Source of the DNA: Cupriavidus sp. WGlv3
Lineage (GTDB): Bacteria; Pseudomonadota; Gammaproteobacteria; Burkholderiales; Burkholderiaceae
Assembly: GCF_023952475.1 (NCBI RefSeq)
Contig: NZ_JALHRX010000002.1
Location: forward strand, 62,001-126,000
Direction: 5' to 3'
Length of the DNA: 64,000 nt
A model generated the notes under the pieces. It saw only the letters and a list, made by a program, of their open reading frames with translations. It ran no database searches and was not told where the DNA came from. This document shows, piece after piece, positions 50,925 through 59,069 of this stretch (its first letter is position 1; every line of letters begins with the position of its first letter). The translations under genes were made by a program, and so were the position numbers.

Positions 50925-52280
50925 TTAGCGCCTGCCGCCGCGGCCACCGCCACCGCCGCCAAAGCCGCCGCCGCGGCCGCCACCACCGCCGCCAAAGCCG
51001 CCGCCGCCACGGTGCCCGCCGGCTGACTGCATGCTGGACCGGCCGCGGTCGAAGTCGCGCTGCGCAGCAGCGCCACCGCCCACGCCCTGGAAGGCGTTGT
51101 CGCGCCCGCCTCCGGCCCCGCCGCCGCGGGAGCGGTCGGAAGCCCCTGCGCGGTCGGAGACGCCGGCGCGGTCGGAGACGCCGGCGCGGTCGGACGCGCC
51201 GCCCCGGTCGCCACCGCCGGGACGATCCGACAAGGCCGCGCGCTCGCCGCCGCCAGTACGGTCGAGCCCGCCGGTGCGATCGCGCTGACCACGATCGGCG
51301 ACCTCGCCGCGGCCGCCGGCTCCGCCTTCGCGGCCCCGAAAATCATTGCGGCGGTCCGCGCCCGGCACATCGCGCGAGAATTTCTCGCGCGTGGCGTTGT
51401 CCCGGTAGGCCACGCCCTGGCGGTGGCTGGCGTCGTGCTGCCAGCGTCCGCCGGACTGCACCTTGGTGCGGTCGAAATTGCGGTCGATATTGGTGGCGCG
51501 GTTGACGTTGATATTCACGTCGCCCCCGCCCCAGTTGCAATTGCCGAAGATGGCGCCGGCCGCGGCCAGCCCGACGCCCCAGGCCAGGCCGGTGGCCAGC
51601 GCCGCGCCCGGATAGTAGGCGGGATACGGCGGCCAGTAATACGGCGGGTAGGCCGGATAGCTCCAGGCGCCGTAGACCACCGTGGGGTTGTAGGCCGGCA
51701 CGTAGATCACCTGCGGGTCGGCCGGCTCGATGCGCACCACGCTCTGCGTGCCGGTGGCGCTGCTGGTGGCGGGCTCGACGATGACCTTCTGCTGCTCGGT
51801 GCTCTTGAGGTTGCCAGATTGCTGCGCCCGCGCGCGCAGGCGCTGCACCGCGGCAAGCACGTCCTTTTCCTGCGCCAGGAAGGCATCGCCCAGCTTCTGG
51901 GTCCAGTCGAGCTTGTCGTTCATGGGCTCGAGTGCCTGCGGAAACGCCACCAGGGACTTCACGCTGACATCCCATGGCTGGTCGGCCACCGCCTTGACCG
52001 CGGCATCGCCCTTCATGCCGGGATTGGCCTTGAGCCAGCGCGCAGCGTGAACGATCTCCAGCGGATAGGTGGAGGCCATCAGCACCTGCGACAGCACCGA
52101 GTCGGGATACAGCGCGATCGGCGCGACCAGCGCCTCGATCTCCTCGGGCTTGAAGGCAGGGGTCTGTCCCTGGCCGCCGGCCGGCGCGCCCTGCGCGCTG
52201 GCGCCGGCTGCCACGGCCATCAGCGCCGCCAGCAGCCATGCCCGGCCGGAACCAAGCAGCCGTTTCACCAGAAAGGCCAT
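50925..52280 (-). CDS. DUF3300 exported protein with Gly/Arg-rich tail
   Basis: The 451-residue protein starts with a signal peptide (to about residue 29). The DUF3300 domain follows (FKPEEIEALVAPIALYPDSVLSQVLMASTYPLEIVHAARWL in blocks, AWSYPAYPPYYWPPYPAYYPG near 220). The second half is low complexity: Asp-Arg-rich repeats (DRAGVSDRAGVSDRAGASDR) and a closing run of Gly with Phe and Arg. The start at 52280 has GAGGAGGG upstream. The tail may bind nucleic acid, polyanions or the cell wall. It heads the operon with DUF2950 and the lipoprotein gene. Confidence 0.9.
   Translation of the reverse strand: MAFLVKRLLGSGRAWLLAALMAVAAGASAQGAPAGGQGQTPAFKPEEIEALVAPIALYPDSVLSQVLMASTYPLEIVHAARWLKANPGMKGDAAVKAVADQPWDVSVKSLVAFPQALEPMNDKLDWTQKLGDAFLAQEKDVLAAVQRLRARAQQSGNLKSTEQQKVIVEPATSSATGTQSVVRIEPADPQVIYVPAYNPTVVYGAWSYPAYPPYYWPPYPAYYPGAALATGLAWGVGLAAAGAIFGNCNWGGGDVNINVNRATNIDRNFDRTKVQSGGRWQHDASHRQGVAYRDNATREKFSRDVPGADRRNDFRGREGGAGGRGEVADRGQRDRTGGLDRTGGGERAALSDRPGGGDRGGASDRAGVSDRAGVSDRAGASDRSRGGGAGGGRDNAFQGVGGGAAAQRDFDRGRSSMQSAGGHRGGGGFGGGGGGRGGGFGGGGGGRGGRR
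51148..51200 (-). repeat. 18-bp tandem repeat inside the DUF3300 gene
   Basis: Two exact copies of GCGCGGTCGGAGACGCCG (plus-strand reading, 51148-51165 and 51166-51183) and a partial third encode the peptide repeat DRAGVS. Copy number could vary by slippage without breaking the frame. Confidence 0.75.
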
Positions 52281-52617
52281 ATTCCCTCCTCGCGACCGGG
52301 TGCGGCGCTTGTGCGGCATGGGCGCGCGGCGCATGCCGTTTTCGAATGCGATGGGTGCGGGCTGCCGATGCGCGCCGATTGACGCGCGCGTTCATGCTGA
52401 ATACGCGATATGAAGGTAGTACGACATTTATGGGATTTCAACCGATTTACGGCGCGCACCGCCATTACCGGAAATTTGTACATAAAATTGTTTCGCGTCA
52501 GATTCCGTTGACGCCTGGCTTCCATTGCGAAAACGATCCGCCATCCCGCGCCGGATGACCACGCGCGCGGCGGCATGGCGGAAACAGAAAGTGGCATTGC
52601 AAGGCGGAGGAAAAACC
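52281..52617. other. Intergenic region between divergent DUF3300 and PPK2 genes
   Basis: The 337 bases include a markedly A+T-richer core at about 52395-52510, unlike the surroundings. A leftward promoter is possible: TTGAAA (52441-52436), 17 bases, then TACCTT (52418-52413), which is a weak -10. GGCGGAGG at 52603-52610 is the PPK2 ribosome site. No gene or strong palindrome was found. Confidence 0.4.
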
Positions 52618-53529
52618 ATGGCCAAAGGCAAGGGCAAGGGCAAGCACCACGACAAGCACGACATCGACGAGCCGTTGCGCGATACCGATAGGGACAACAC
52701 CGCGACCGGCGGGAACGAAGCCACGGAGGAGCCTGCCGAGCCAGGCAAGCAGAGCGGGCGGCTGTCCGAGAAGCAATACCGCAAGCAGCTGTTTGCGCTG
52801 CATGTCGAGCTGGTCAAGCTGCAACAGTGGGTGCAGGCGCGCGGCATCAAGGTGTGCATCGTGTTCGAAGGGCGCGATGGTGCCGGCAAGGGCGGCACCA
52901 TCAAGGCGCTCACGGAGCGCGTCAGCCCGCGCGTGTTCCGCGTGGTCGCCCTGCCCGCGCCTACCGAGCGCGAAAAGACCCAGATGTATGTACAACGCTA
53001 TCTGCCCCACCTGCCCGCGGCCGGTGAGGTCGTGATCTTCGACCGCAGCTGGTACAACCGCGCCGGCGTCGAGCGCGTGATGGGGTTCTGCACCGAAACC
53101 CAGGCCGAGGAATTCCTGCGCGCCGTGCCACTGGTCGAGCGCGCCATCGTGAATTCCGGCATCATCCTGATCAAGTACTGGCTCGAGGTCAGCCAGGAGG
53201 AGCAGACGCGACGGCTACAGGCGCGCATCCACGACGGGCGCAAGCTGTGGAAGCTAACCGACATGGACCTGCGCTCGTACAGCCGCTGGTACGACTATTC
53301 GCGCGCGCGCGACGCCATGTTTGCCGCCACCGATACCGACTACGCGCCGTGGCACGTGGCCAATTCCAATGACAAGCGGCGCGCCCGGCTGAACCTCATC
53401 ACACACTTGCTGGCGCAGATCCCGTACGAGCAGATCCCGCGCAAGGCGGTCAAGCTGCCTGCCAGGCAGAAAGCCGGCGGCTACCGCGAGCCGAACTACC
53501 CATACCGCTACGTGGAGGAACGGTACTAG
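52618..53529 (+). CDS. ppk2: PPK2-family polyphosphate kinase
   Basis: The 303-residue enzyme transfers phosphate between polyphosphate and nucleotides. It has Walker A EGRDGAGKGGT (K91) and the Walker B region VIFDRSWYNRAGVERVMGF (D142). The lid segment has ARIHDGRKLWKLTDMDLRSYSRWYDYSRARDAMF in blocks, and the C-terminal RAKLN-like RARLNLITHLL is present. One domain of about 230 residues follows a charged, Lys/His-rich N-terminus. The start at 52618 has GGAGG. The length fits single-domain class I enzymes that favour ADP/ATP or GDP/GTP. Confidence 0.94.
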   Translation: MAKGKGKGKHHDKHDIDEPLRDTDRDNTATGGNEATEEPAEPGKQSGRLSEKQYRKQLFALHVELVKLQQWVQARGIKVCIVFEGRDGAGKGGTIKALTERVSPRVFRVVALPAPTEREKTQMYVQRYLPHLPAAGEVVIFDRSWYNRAGVERVMGFCTETQAEEFLRAVPLVERAIVNSGIILIKYWLEVSQEEQTRRLQARIHDGRKLWKLTDMDLRSYSRWYDYSRARDAMFAATDTDYAPWHVANSNDKRRARLNLITHLLAQIPYEQIPRKAVKLPARQKAGGYREPNYPYRYVEERY

Positions 53530-53562
53530 CCACGCGCGCCCCGGGGCGGGCCCGGGCCAGCG

Positions 53563-53949
53563 CTAGTCCGGCAGCTTGCGCGACTTCCAGCCGCCCTGCT
53601 CCTTGCAATACCACCCGGTCCACGATTCCGACTGCCCGGCGCGACGGAATTCGCTGCGCACCTGGCGACAGGCGTCGCCGCGATCCGTGCGCGTCTGCAA
53701 CGGCGTGAACGATCCTTCCACCGCGCGGTGCCGCTGGTCGGCCGGCAAGCTGAACGCAACGCTTGCGCCGTCGGCGGACTGGTCCAGGGTCTTGCCAAAG
53801 ACGCCCCATGCGGAATTCAATTGGGCCTGGCCCAGCGTGCCGACGATGGTGCCGGACAGGTAGTGGTCAAAGTAGCCCCAGGCCGGCCACGCCGACACGG
53901 CCGCGGCGAGCCCGGCGGCAGCGGCTAAGCGCCGGCAGCGAATGGCCAT
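53563..53949 (-). CDS. Small exported protein, surface-antigen-like
   Basis: The 128-residue product has a signal peptide (residues 6-25, AWPAWG). A short domain follows with GTIVGTLGQAQLNSAWGVFGKTLDQ and a C-terminal part ACRQVRSEFRRAGQSESWTGWYCKEQGGW containing two cysteines. This C-terminal pattern resembles the 17-kDa / RT0821 surface-antigen type (DxCRxFxQ...G.ACRxxDGxW), recognised loosely. It converges on the PPK2 gene, and an 84-residue gene lies nine bases upstream on the same strand. Confidence 0.7.
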   Translation of the reverse strand: MAIRCRRLAAAAGLAAAVSAWPAWGYFDHYLSGTIVGTLGQAQLNSAWGVFGKTLDQSADGASVAFSLPADQRHRAVEGSFTPLQTRTDRGDACRQVRSEFRRAGQSESWTGWYCKEQGGWKSRKLPD

Positions 53950-53958
53950 GGCGCCCCC

Positions 53959-54213
53959 CTACTCGAAGCGCTCGGCCAGCACCATGGCGTCGACCTTGCG
54001 CTGCTTCCAGAAAATATGGTTGATACGCGGCACCAGTCCGCGCAACGTGCCGGCATCGACTTCATTGAAATGCAGCGTCACGGCCGGCCGCGAGCCATCG
54101 CCCTCCACGCGGCTGATGTCGTCGAATGCCGGCAGTCCGTAGCGCACCAGAAAGTCGCGGATTTCGTCATCGGTGGTTCCCGCCTCGATATTCACCAGCA
54201 TCATTGAACTCAT
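53959..54213 (-). CDS. Small protein with a possible RRM-like fold
   Basis: The 84-residue protein reads MSSMMLVNIEAGTTDDEIRDFL..., a beta-alpha-beta start resembling RNA-recognition-motif folds (VNIEAGTTDDEIRDFLVRYG). It continues with SRPAVTLHFNEVDAGTLRGLVPRIN and HIFWKQRKVDAMVLAERFE. Aromatic RNP residues are weak, so RNA binding is only a suggestion. AAGGAG precedes the ATG at 54213. It is co-directional with the small exported-protein gene. Confidence 0.65.
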   Translation of the reverse strand: MSSMMLVNIEAGTTDDEIRDFLVRYGLPAFDDISRVEGDGSRPAVTLHFNEVDAGTLRGLVPRINHIFWKQRKVDAMVLAERFE

Positions 54214-54517
54214 GGCCTTCTCCTTGGCGTTGCGCAACCGCTGCCGCACCGGTCTGCCCGACGATATGCCGGGACGGATCGGCCGGCGCACATTGATGCG
54301 TGAAAAACCAGAGCCGTGCGTACGCATCGTCATCAAATTCCTGGCGCACTGCGTCAATGAATCATAGATTGAACAGGCAGGCAAGCAAGGCACGGCATCG
54401 CCGCATGACCCCCTGCCAACGGAGGGGTACCCGCGGCTGCCACGACGTGTTGGCCAACCGGACCACCGGCACCAGACCGCGCGAGCGGCATGGGCGGGAC
54501 AATGCAGGAGCATGCTG
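54214..54517. other. Intergenic region between divergent small genes
   Basis: The 304 bases between the RRM-like gene and the gene at 54518 show no convincing RNA gene, palindrome or consensus promoter. The middle (about 54290-54380) is less G+C-rich and is the likely promoter area. AGGAG at 54506-54510 is the ribosome site of the rightward gene. Confidence 0.35.
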
Positions 54518-55543
54518 ATGGGCTTCCTGGGGTGGATGCGCCGGCGCAAAACGCAGGTCCCCGCACGCGAATCGCGGGAGATTGCCGAACTGACGGAACG
54601 CGTGACCCGTCTCAGTCCGCGCCTGCGGCTGTTGCCACGCTACCAACAGCGGGTCCGGCCCGCGCTGGAACAGGCACTGGACTATGTGCGGGGACTGGTC
54701 CAGGACCTTCCCGCCCCGCGCGACGCCAGCAAGGAAGCCTGGGCCAGCGACCCTTATATTCACGCCTTTTTCGGCACGCCCCATGACGTGGAACTGGGAT
54801 TCAGCCGGTCTCCCGAATTGCGCGAGTTCTTTGCGCAGTCGCCCGATTCGGCGCTGGCCTACGCTGTGCTCGGCATGGCAATGGCCGAGCGGCGCACGCT
54901 AGGTGTGGCGCTGGAAGGCGATGTCATGCGCTCGGACGTGCCCCAGACCGTGATCAGTTTCAGCGATCACAAGGTCAGGATCATTGCCTGCACCGAGGCG
55001 GCCCTGCGCGAGGAAATCGTGCGGCGGCTGTTCGACCAGTTGGCCATGGAGAGCCTGGCCCGCGTCGCAGCCGGCAAGTCGCGCCGCAACGTGCTCGAGC
55101 GCGAGCAGGCGCTGCTCGTGGCGCGCCTGCGCCTGCTCGAGCGGCAAGGCACCGGCATGCGCTCGGTGCTCGGCGGCGATGGCGATGGCGACGGCGGACC
55201 CGGCGAGCAGGCCAAGCTACGCGAACAGGTCGCGCAGAACGACCGGGAACTGGCGCAACTCGGCAAGGATGCCGGGGCGCTTGAACGCCAGCTTGAATGC
55301 CTGGCCGAGGTATTGACGAACGCGCGCGCCTTCCTGTCCATTGAGCCTAGACACCTGCGGCTCAGCGCAATGAACGTGCTGCTGGCACCGGAAAGCACGG
55401 CGCCGGCGCACGAGATCGAGCTTCTTACCGCACGCGTCCCGGGGGATCCGCCGCTGGTGCGATCCTTTGCGCTGGTGCGCTTCGCCCGTGGCGACATGCT
55501 GTCATCCGGCGCCCTGCTCGATGAGGCGGCACGGCAGCTCTGA
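54518..55543 (+). CDS. Uncharacterised protein with C-terminal coiled coil
   Basis: I do not recognise this 341-residue cytoplasmic protein. The N-terminal half includes ESREIAELTERVTRLSPRLRLLPRYQ and SDPYIHAFFGTPHDVELGFSRSPELREFF. A GDGDGDGG loop follows, encoded by a GATGGC-type repeat near 55178. Next is a heptad-like coiled coil (KLREQVAQNDRELAQLGKDAGALERQL). The C-terminal part resembles an effector or binding domain with no named motif. The ATG at 54518 sits seven bases after AGGAG; the ATG at 54512 is too close to it. Confidence 0.78.
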   Translation: MGFLGWMRRRKTQVPARESREIAELTERVTRLSPRLRLLPRYQQRVRPALEQALDYVRGLVQDLPAPRDASKEAWASDPYIHAFFGTPHDVELGFSRSPELREFFAQSPDSALAYAVLGMAMAERRTLGVALEGDVMRSDVPQTVISFSDHKVRIIACTEAALREEIVRRLFDQLAMESLARVAAGKSRRNVLEREQALLVARLRLLERQGTGMRSVLGGDGDGDGGPGEQAKLREQVAQNDRELAQLGKDAGALERQLECLAEVLTNARAFLSIEPRHLRLSAMNVLLAPESTAPAHEIELLTARVPGDPPLVRSFALVRFARGDMLSSGALLDEAARQL

Positions 55544-55563
55544 AGGCGATCAGATGGCCGCGT

Positions 55564-56076
55564 TCATGCCCGCGCCTCCAGGCAGTCCCGTACGGCGGAA
55601 CCGGACAGCGCCGCCAGCACACGCAACGCTGCCACCTCCGCCGGCGACCATGCGGAGCGATCCGCCAGATAGTTGAAGGTCCCGATCACGCGCGACTGCC
55701 AGCACAGCGGCACATTGACCACCGCCGTGCAGCCAAGCGCGCGGATGACCTGCACGTCATCGAACACCGCCGCCAGCGCGGCATCGCCCTCGCCGACAAA
55801 GGTTTCTCCGCGCTCGAGCAACTGGCGCCGCCACGGACTGTCGCCCTTCTGCTTGCGGCCGCCGACCGGATAAGCGGTTGGGTGGGACGACCACAGCCGT
55901 TCGATCTGGGCCGGCCCGGCATGCCAGGCGTTGATGGTCAGCAGGCCGGGGCCCAGCGCCTGCAGGGTGGCGGCGCCGATCGCGTCGAACGCGGCACCGG
56001 GATCGCGGGCCTGCTGCAGCTGGTCGCACAGCCCATTGGCCGCGGCCACCAGCGAGGCGGTGCGCAGCAGGCTCAT
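55564..56076 (-). CDS. GAF-domain protein
   Basis: The 170-residue product is a single GAF domain. It has AFDAIGAATLQALGPGLLTINAWHAG, RLWSSHPTAYPVGG, a variable loop, GETFVGEGDAALAAVFDDVQVIRALGCTAVVNVPLCWQSRVIGTFNYL (in blocks) and a closing helix. It binds an unknown small molecule or acts as a redox or light-independent sensor. It begins one base after the Bug-protein stop, so it is probably in the operon with the gamma-glutamyltransferase gene. Confidence 0.87.
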   Translation of the reverse strand: MSLLRTASLVAAANGLCDQLQQARDPGAAFDAIGAATLQALGPGLLTINAWHAGPAQIERLWSSHPTAYPVGGRKQKGDSPWRRQLLERGETFVGEGDAALAAVFDDVQVIRALGCTAVVNVPLCWQSRVIGTFNYLADRSAWSPAEVAALRVLAALSGSAVRDCLEARA

Positions 56077-56077
56077 G

Positions 56078-57055
56078 TCATTCCCCCTTGATGCCGAGTT
56101 CGCGGATCAGCTTGCCGTAGCGGTCGGCATCGCGCTGCAGGATGGTGCCGAACTGCTGCGGCGTGGAGGTCGCGGTCTCGACGCCGATGGCGTTCATCTT
56201 GGACTTGACCTCGGGCAGCGACATCACCGCGTTGATCTCGCGGTTCAGGCGCGCGGCCAGCTCTGCCGGCATGCCTTTTGGGCCGAAGGCACCGTACCAG
56301 ACCGCCAGTTCATAGCCGGGCACGGTTTCGGCCACGGTCGGCACATTGGGCAGCAATGGCGAGCGTTTGCTCTCGGTAACGGCGAGCAGCCGCAGTTTGC
56401 CGCCCTTCACGTGCGGCAGCGTCTGGGTGCCCGCCGAGAACAGCAGCTGGGTCTGGCCCGCGACGGTATCGACCACCGCGGGCGCACCGCCCTTGTACGG
56501 CACGTGCAGCATCTGCACGCCGGCCATCTTCTCGAACAGCACCGCGCTCAGGTGATTGGTTGAGCCGGGCCCGGCGCTGGCATACGCCAGCTTGCCCGGA
56601 TTGGCCTTGGCGTAGGCGATCAGCTCCTTGACATTGTTCGCCGGCACGGACGGGTGCACCACCATCGTGTTGGTCACATAAGCCAGCAGGCCCAGCGGCG
56701 TGAAGTCCTCCACGCCGCGGAACGGCATGTTCGGCATCAGCGCCGGGTTCATCGCGTGGGTGCTCATCGAACCGACCAGCAGCGTGTAGCCATCGGGCCT
56801 GGCACGCGCCACCATGGCCGAGCCGATATTGCCGGAGGCGCCGGGCTTGTTGTCGACGATCACCGGCTGGCCGAGTGAGCGGGTCAGGTGTTCCGACAGC
56901 ACGCGCGCCAGGATATCGGTCGAGCCGCCGGCAGCCCAAGGCACGATCAGCGTGATCGGCTTCTGCGGCCAGTTGTCGGCGGCGCTTGCGGCGCCGCCCA
57001 GGCACATCGCCAGTGCGGCCATGCCGCCCAGCAGGGTCTTGGTCATCCATCGCAT
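56078..57055 (-). CDS. Bug-family periplasmic solute-binding protein (TctC-like)
   Basis: The 325-residue protein has a signal peptide (MTKTLLGGMAALAMCLGGAASA) and the Bug fold. It shows WPQKPITLIVPWAAGGSTDILARVL, VIVDNKPGASGNIGSAMVARA, the pocket motif HVPYKGGAPAVVDTVAGQ and LPNVPTVAETVPGYE. GGAGGAG precedes the ATG at 57055. It lies between the gamma-glutamyltransferase and GAF genes, so its ligand could be a gamma-glutamyl compound or an amino-acid-derived acid. This is inference from position only. Confidence 0.93.
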   Translation of the reverse strand: MRWMTKTLLGGMAALAMCLGGAASAADNWPQKPITLIVPWAAGGSTDILARVLSEHLTRSLGQPVIVDNKPGASGNIGSAMVARARPDGYTLLVGSMSTHAMNPALMPNMPFRGVEDFTPLGLLAYVTNTMVVHPSVPANNVKELIAYAKANPGKLAYASAGPGSTNHLSAVLFEKMAGVQMLHVPYKGGAPAVVDTVAGQTQLLFSAGTQTLPHVKGGKLRLLAVTESKRSPLLPNVPTVAETVPGYELAVWYGAFGPKGMPAELAARLNREINAVMSLPEVKSKMNAIGVETATSTPQQFGTILQRDADRYGKLIRELGIKGE

Positions 57056-57112
57056 GGTGTTACTCCTCCGTCTTCGTTTCTGTCTGTCTATTGGGTGGAA
57101 CCGGTTGGATCG

Positions 57113-58942
57113 TCAGCGTCCGGCGGCATAGCCCTGCATGCCGCGCGGATTGGCACCGGCGCGCAGCACCAGCCGGCCGCGGGCGTCGAACTCGCGCGAG
57201 CAGGCCGACATGCGGCCCTCGGACCATGGCTCGCCCACGCGCACGTCGTGGCCGCGCTCGCGCAGGGTCGCGAGCGTGCTGTCCGGGAAGCGCGATTCGA
57301 TGCTGATGCGGTTGAGCACGGTCTGGCGCGGCCAGAACGAAGCCGGGAAGTGGTCGACATGCCAGGCCGGCGCGTCGATCGCCTCCTGCAGGTTCATGCC
57401 ATGCACGGCATGCCGCAGGAAGAATGCCAGCGACCACTGGTCCTGCTGGTCGCCGCCGGGCGTGCCGAACACCATGTAGGGTTCGCCATCGCGCAGCGCC
57501 AGCGATGGCGACAGCGTGGTGCAGGGCCGCTTGCCGGGCGCCAGGGTATTGGGCAGGCCGGGTTCCAGCCATGTCATCTGCAGGCGGGTATTGAGCGCGA
57601 AGCCGAGCGCCGGGATGGTCGGGCTCGACGACAGCCAGCCGCCCGACGGCGTGGCCGCGACCATGTTGCCGTGGCGGTCGATCACGTCGATATGGCAGGT
57701 ATCGCCGACAAAGATCTCCTGTTCGGCCCACTCGGCCACCGGCGGCAGTTCGGCAAAGGTGGGCTCGCCCACGCCGAAGCGCACGTCGGCGCGCTGCAGC
57801 GTGCGCGTGGCCGCGGCCAGGTCGGGCAGGCGCGGCGCGATGCCGTTGACGGTGCCGGGCTCGAGCGACAGCGCCGCCTGCGCGCCGATGCGCTGCGCGC
57901 GCGCGGCCAGGTAGCCATCGTCCAGCAAAGCCGCCAGCGGGCTCGCGGCGAAACGGGGATCGCCGTACCACGCCAGGCGGTCGGCCATGGCCAGCTTGGC
58001 GGCCTCGGCAATGCGGTGCACGAACTCGGGTGAGTCCACCGCGTGCTGTTCCAGGCCGGCATGACGCAGCATGCCGAGCTGCTGCAGGAACACCGGCCCC
58101 TGGCTCCAGATGCCGCACTTGGCCACGGTATAGCGGCCAAAGTCCAGGGTCACGGGCGCCTCGATCTCCGGGGTCCAGCTTGCCATGTCTTCACGGCGCA
58201 GCAGGCCGGCGTGCTTGTCGCCGGTGGTGTCGCGCACCGGCGTACTGCGGCAGTACGCATCGATTTCCTGCGCGACGAAGCCACGGTACCAGCAGTCCAG
58301 CGCCGCATCGATCTGGCCGGTGCGGGTCTCGCTGCGGCGCTGGGCTTCTTCGACGACGCGGGTGTAGGTGGCCGCCAGCACCGGCAGCGTGTGCAGGCTG
58401 CCGGGGCGCGGCACCTTGCCGTCGGGCAGCCAGGTCTGCGCCGAGCTGTGCCATTCGTCGCGGAACAGCGCCTGCACCGCCAGGATCGCGCGCGCGATGC
58501 GCGGCACCAGCGGGAAGCCGTCGCGCGCATAGCCGATGGCGGGCGCCAGCACCTCGGCGAGGGTCCAGCTGCCATGCTCGCGCAGCATCGTCAGCCATGC
58601 GCCGAAGGCACCGGGCACGGCGGCCGGTATCAGGCCGATGCCGGGCACCAGGTCCAGGCCCATGGCGCGCAGCGCGGCGGGATCGGCCAGCGCCGGCGCC
58701 GGGCCCTGCCCGCATACCGAGCGCATGGCGCGCTCGCGCTCGCTCCAGTACAGGATCGGCACTTCGCCGCCGGGGCCGTTCAGGTGCGGCTCGACCACCT
58801 GCAGCACAAAGCCCGCGGCGACCGCGGCATCGAAGGCGTTGCCGCCGCGCTCCAGCACGCCCATGGCGGTCTGCGTGGCCAGCCAGTGCGTCGACGCCGC
58901 AACGCCAAAGGTGCCAACGATTTCGGGACGGGTGGTGAACAT
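57113..58942 (-). CDS. Gamma-glutamyltransferase (Ntn-hydrolase) family protein
   Basis: The 609-residue protein has the large-subunit start ATQTAMGVLERGGNAFDAAVAAGFVLQVVEPHLNGPGGE in blocks and LVPGIGLIPAAVPGAFGAWL. The small-subunit border GDTCHIDVIDRHGNMVAATPSGGW near residue 415 is where the Thr of DTCH is the expected nucleophile made by self-cleavage. It continues with ALNTRLQMTWLEPGLPNTLAPGKRPCTTLSPSL and VFGTPGGDQQDQW. No clear signal peptide is present, so it may act in the cytoplasm. It is the first gene of the unit and diverges from lysR. Confidence 0.93.
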   Translation of the reverse strand: MFTTRPEIVGTFGVAASTHWLATQTAMGVLERGGNAFDAAVAAGFVLQVVEPHLNGPGGEVPILYWSERERAMRSVCGQGPAPALADPAALRAMGLDLVPGIGLIPAAVPGAFGAWLTMLREHGSWTLAEVLAPAIGYARDGFPLVPRIARAILAVQALFRDEWHSSAQTWLPDGKVPRPGSLHTLPVLAATYTRVVEEAQRRSETRTGQIDAALDCWYRGFVAQEIDAYCRSTPVRDTTGDKHAGLLRREDMASWTPEIEAPVTLDFGRYTVAKCGIWSQGPVFLQQLGMLRHAGLEQHAVDSPEFVHRIAEAAKLAMADRLAWYGDPRFAASPLAALLDDGYLAARAQRIGAQAALSLEPGTVNGIAPRLPDLAAATRTLQRADVRFGVGEPTFAELPPVAEWAEQEIFVGDTCHIDVIDRHGNMVAATPSGGWLSSSPTIPALGFALNTRLQMTWLEPGLPNTLAPGKRPCTTLSPSLALRDGEPYMVFGTPGGDQQDQWSLAFFLRHAVHGMNLQEAIDAPAWHVDHFPASFWPRQTVLNRISIESRFPDSTLATLRERGHDVRVGEPWSEGRMSACSREFDARGRLVLRAGANPRGMQGYAAGR

Positions 58943-58982
58943 GGGGAAGGCTCCTGTGATGCCGGCCAGTATAGGGTTGCGG

Positions 58983-59010
58983 AATAACCACCTTCGCCTG
59001 TTTGGTTATT
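58983..59010. promoter_or_regulatory. Inverted repeat between the GGT and LysR genes (first)
   Basis: AATAACCA (58983-58990) and TGGTTATT (59003-59010) are perfect inverted arms 12 bases apart. The half-site resembles that of the adjacent repeat at 59014. It is a plausible LysR-type recognition or activation site. Confidence 0.62.
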
Positions 59011-59013
59011 GCT

Positions 59014-59033
59014 GTATTACCATCTGGTAATAC
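59014..59033. promoter_or_regulatory. Inverted repeat between the GGT and LysR genes (second)
   Basis: GTATTACCA and TGGTAATAC form a perfect 9-bp inverted repeat around a TC spacer, 37 bases before the lysR start codon. This is typical of the autoregulatory LysR recognition site. It shares the TAACCA/TTACCA half-site with the repeat at 58983-59010. Confidence 0.68.
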
Positions 59034-59069
59034 CGTCATCGCGCCCGCCCCCGGCGCGGCAAGCCCCCC

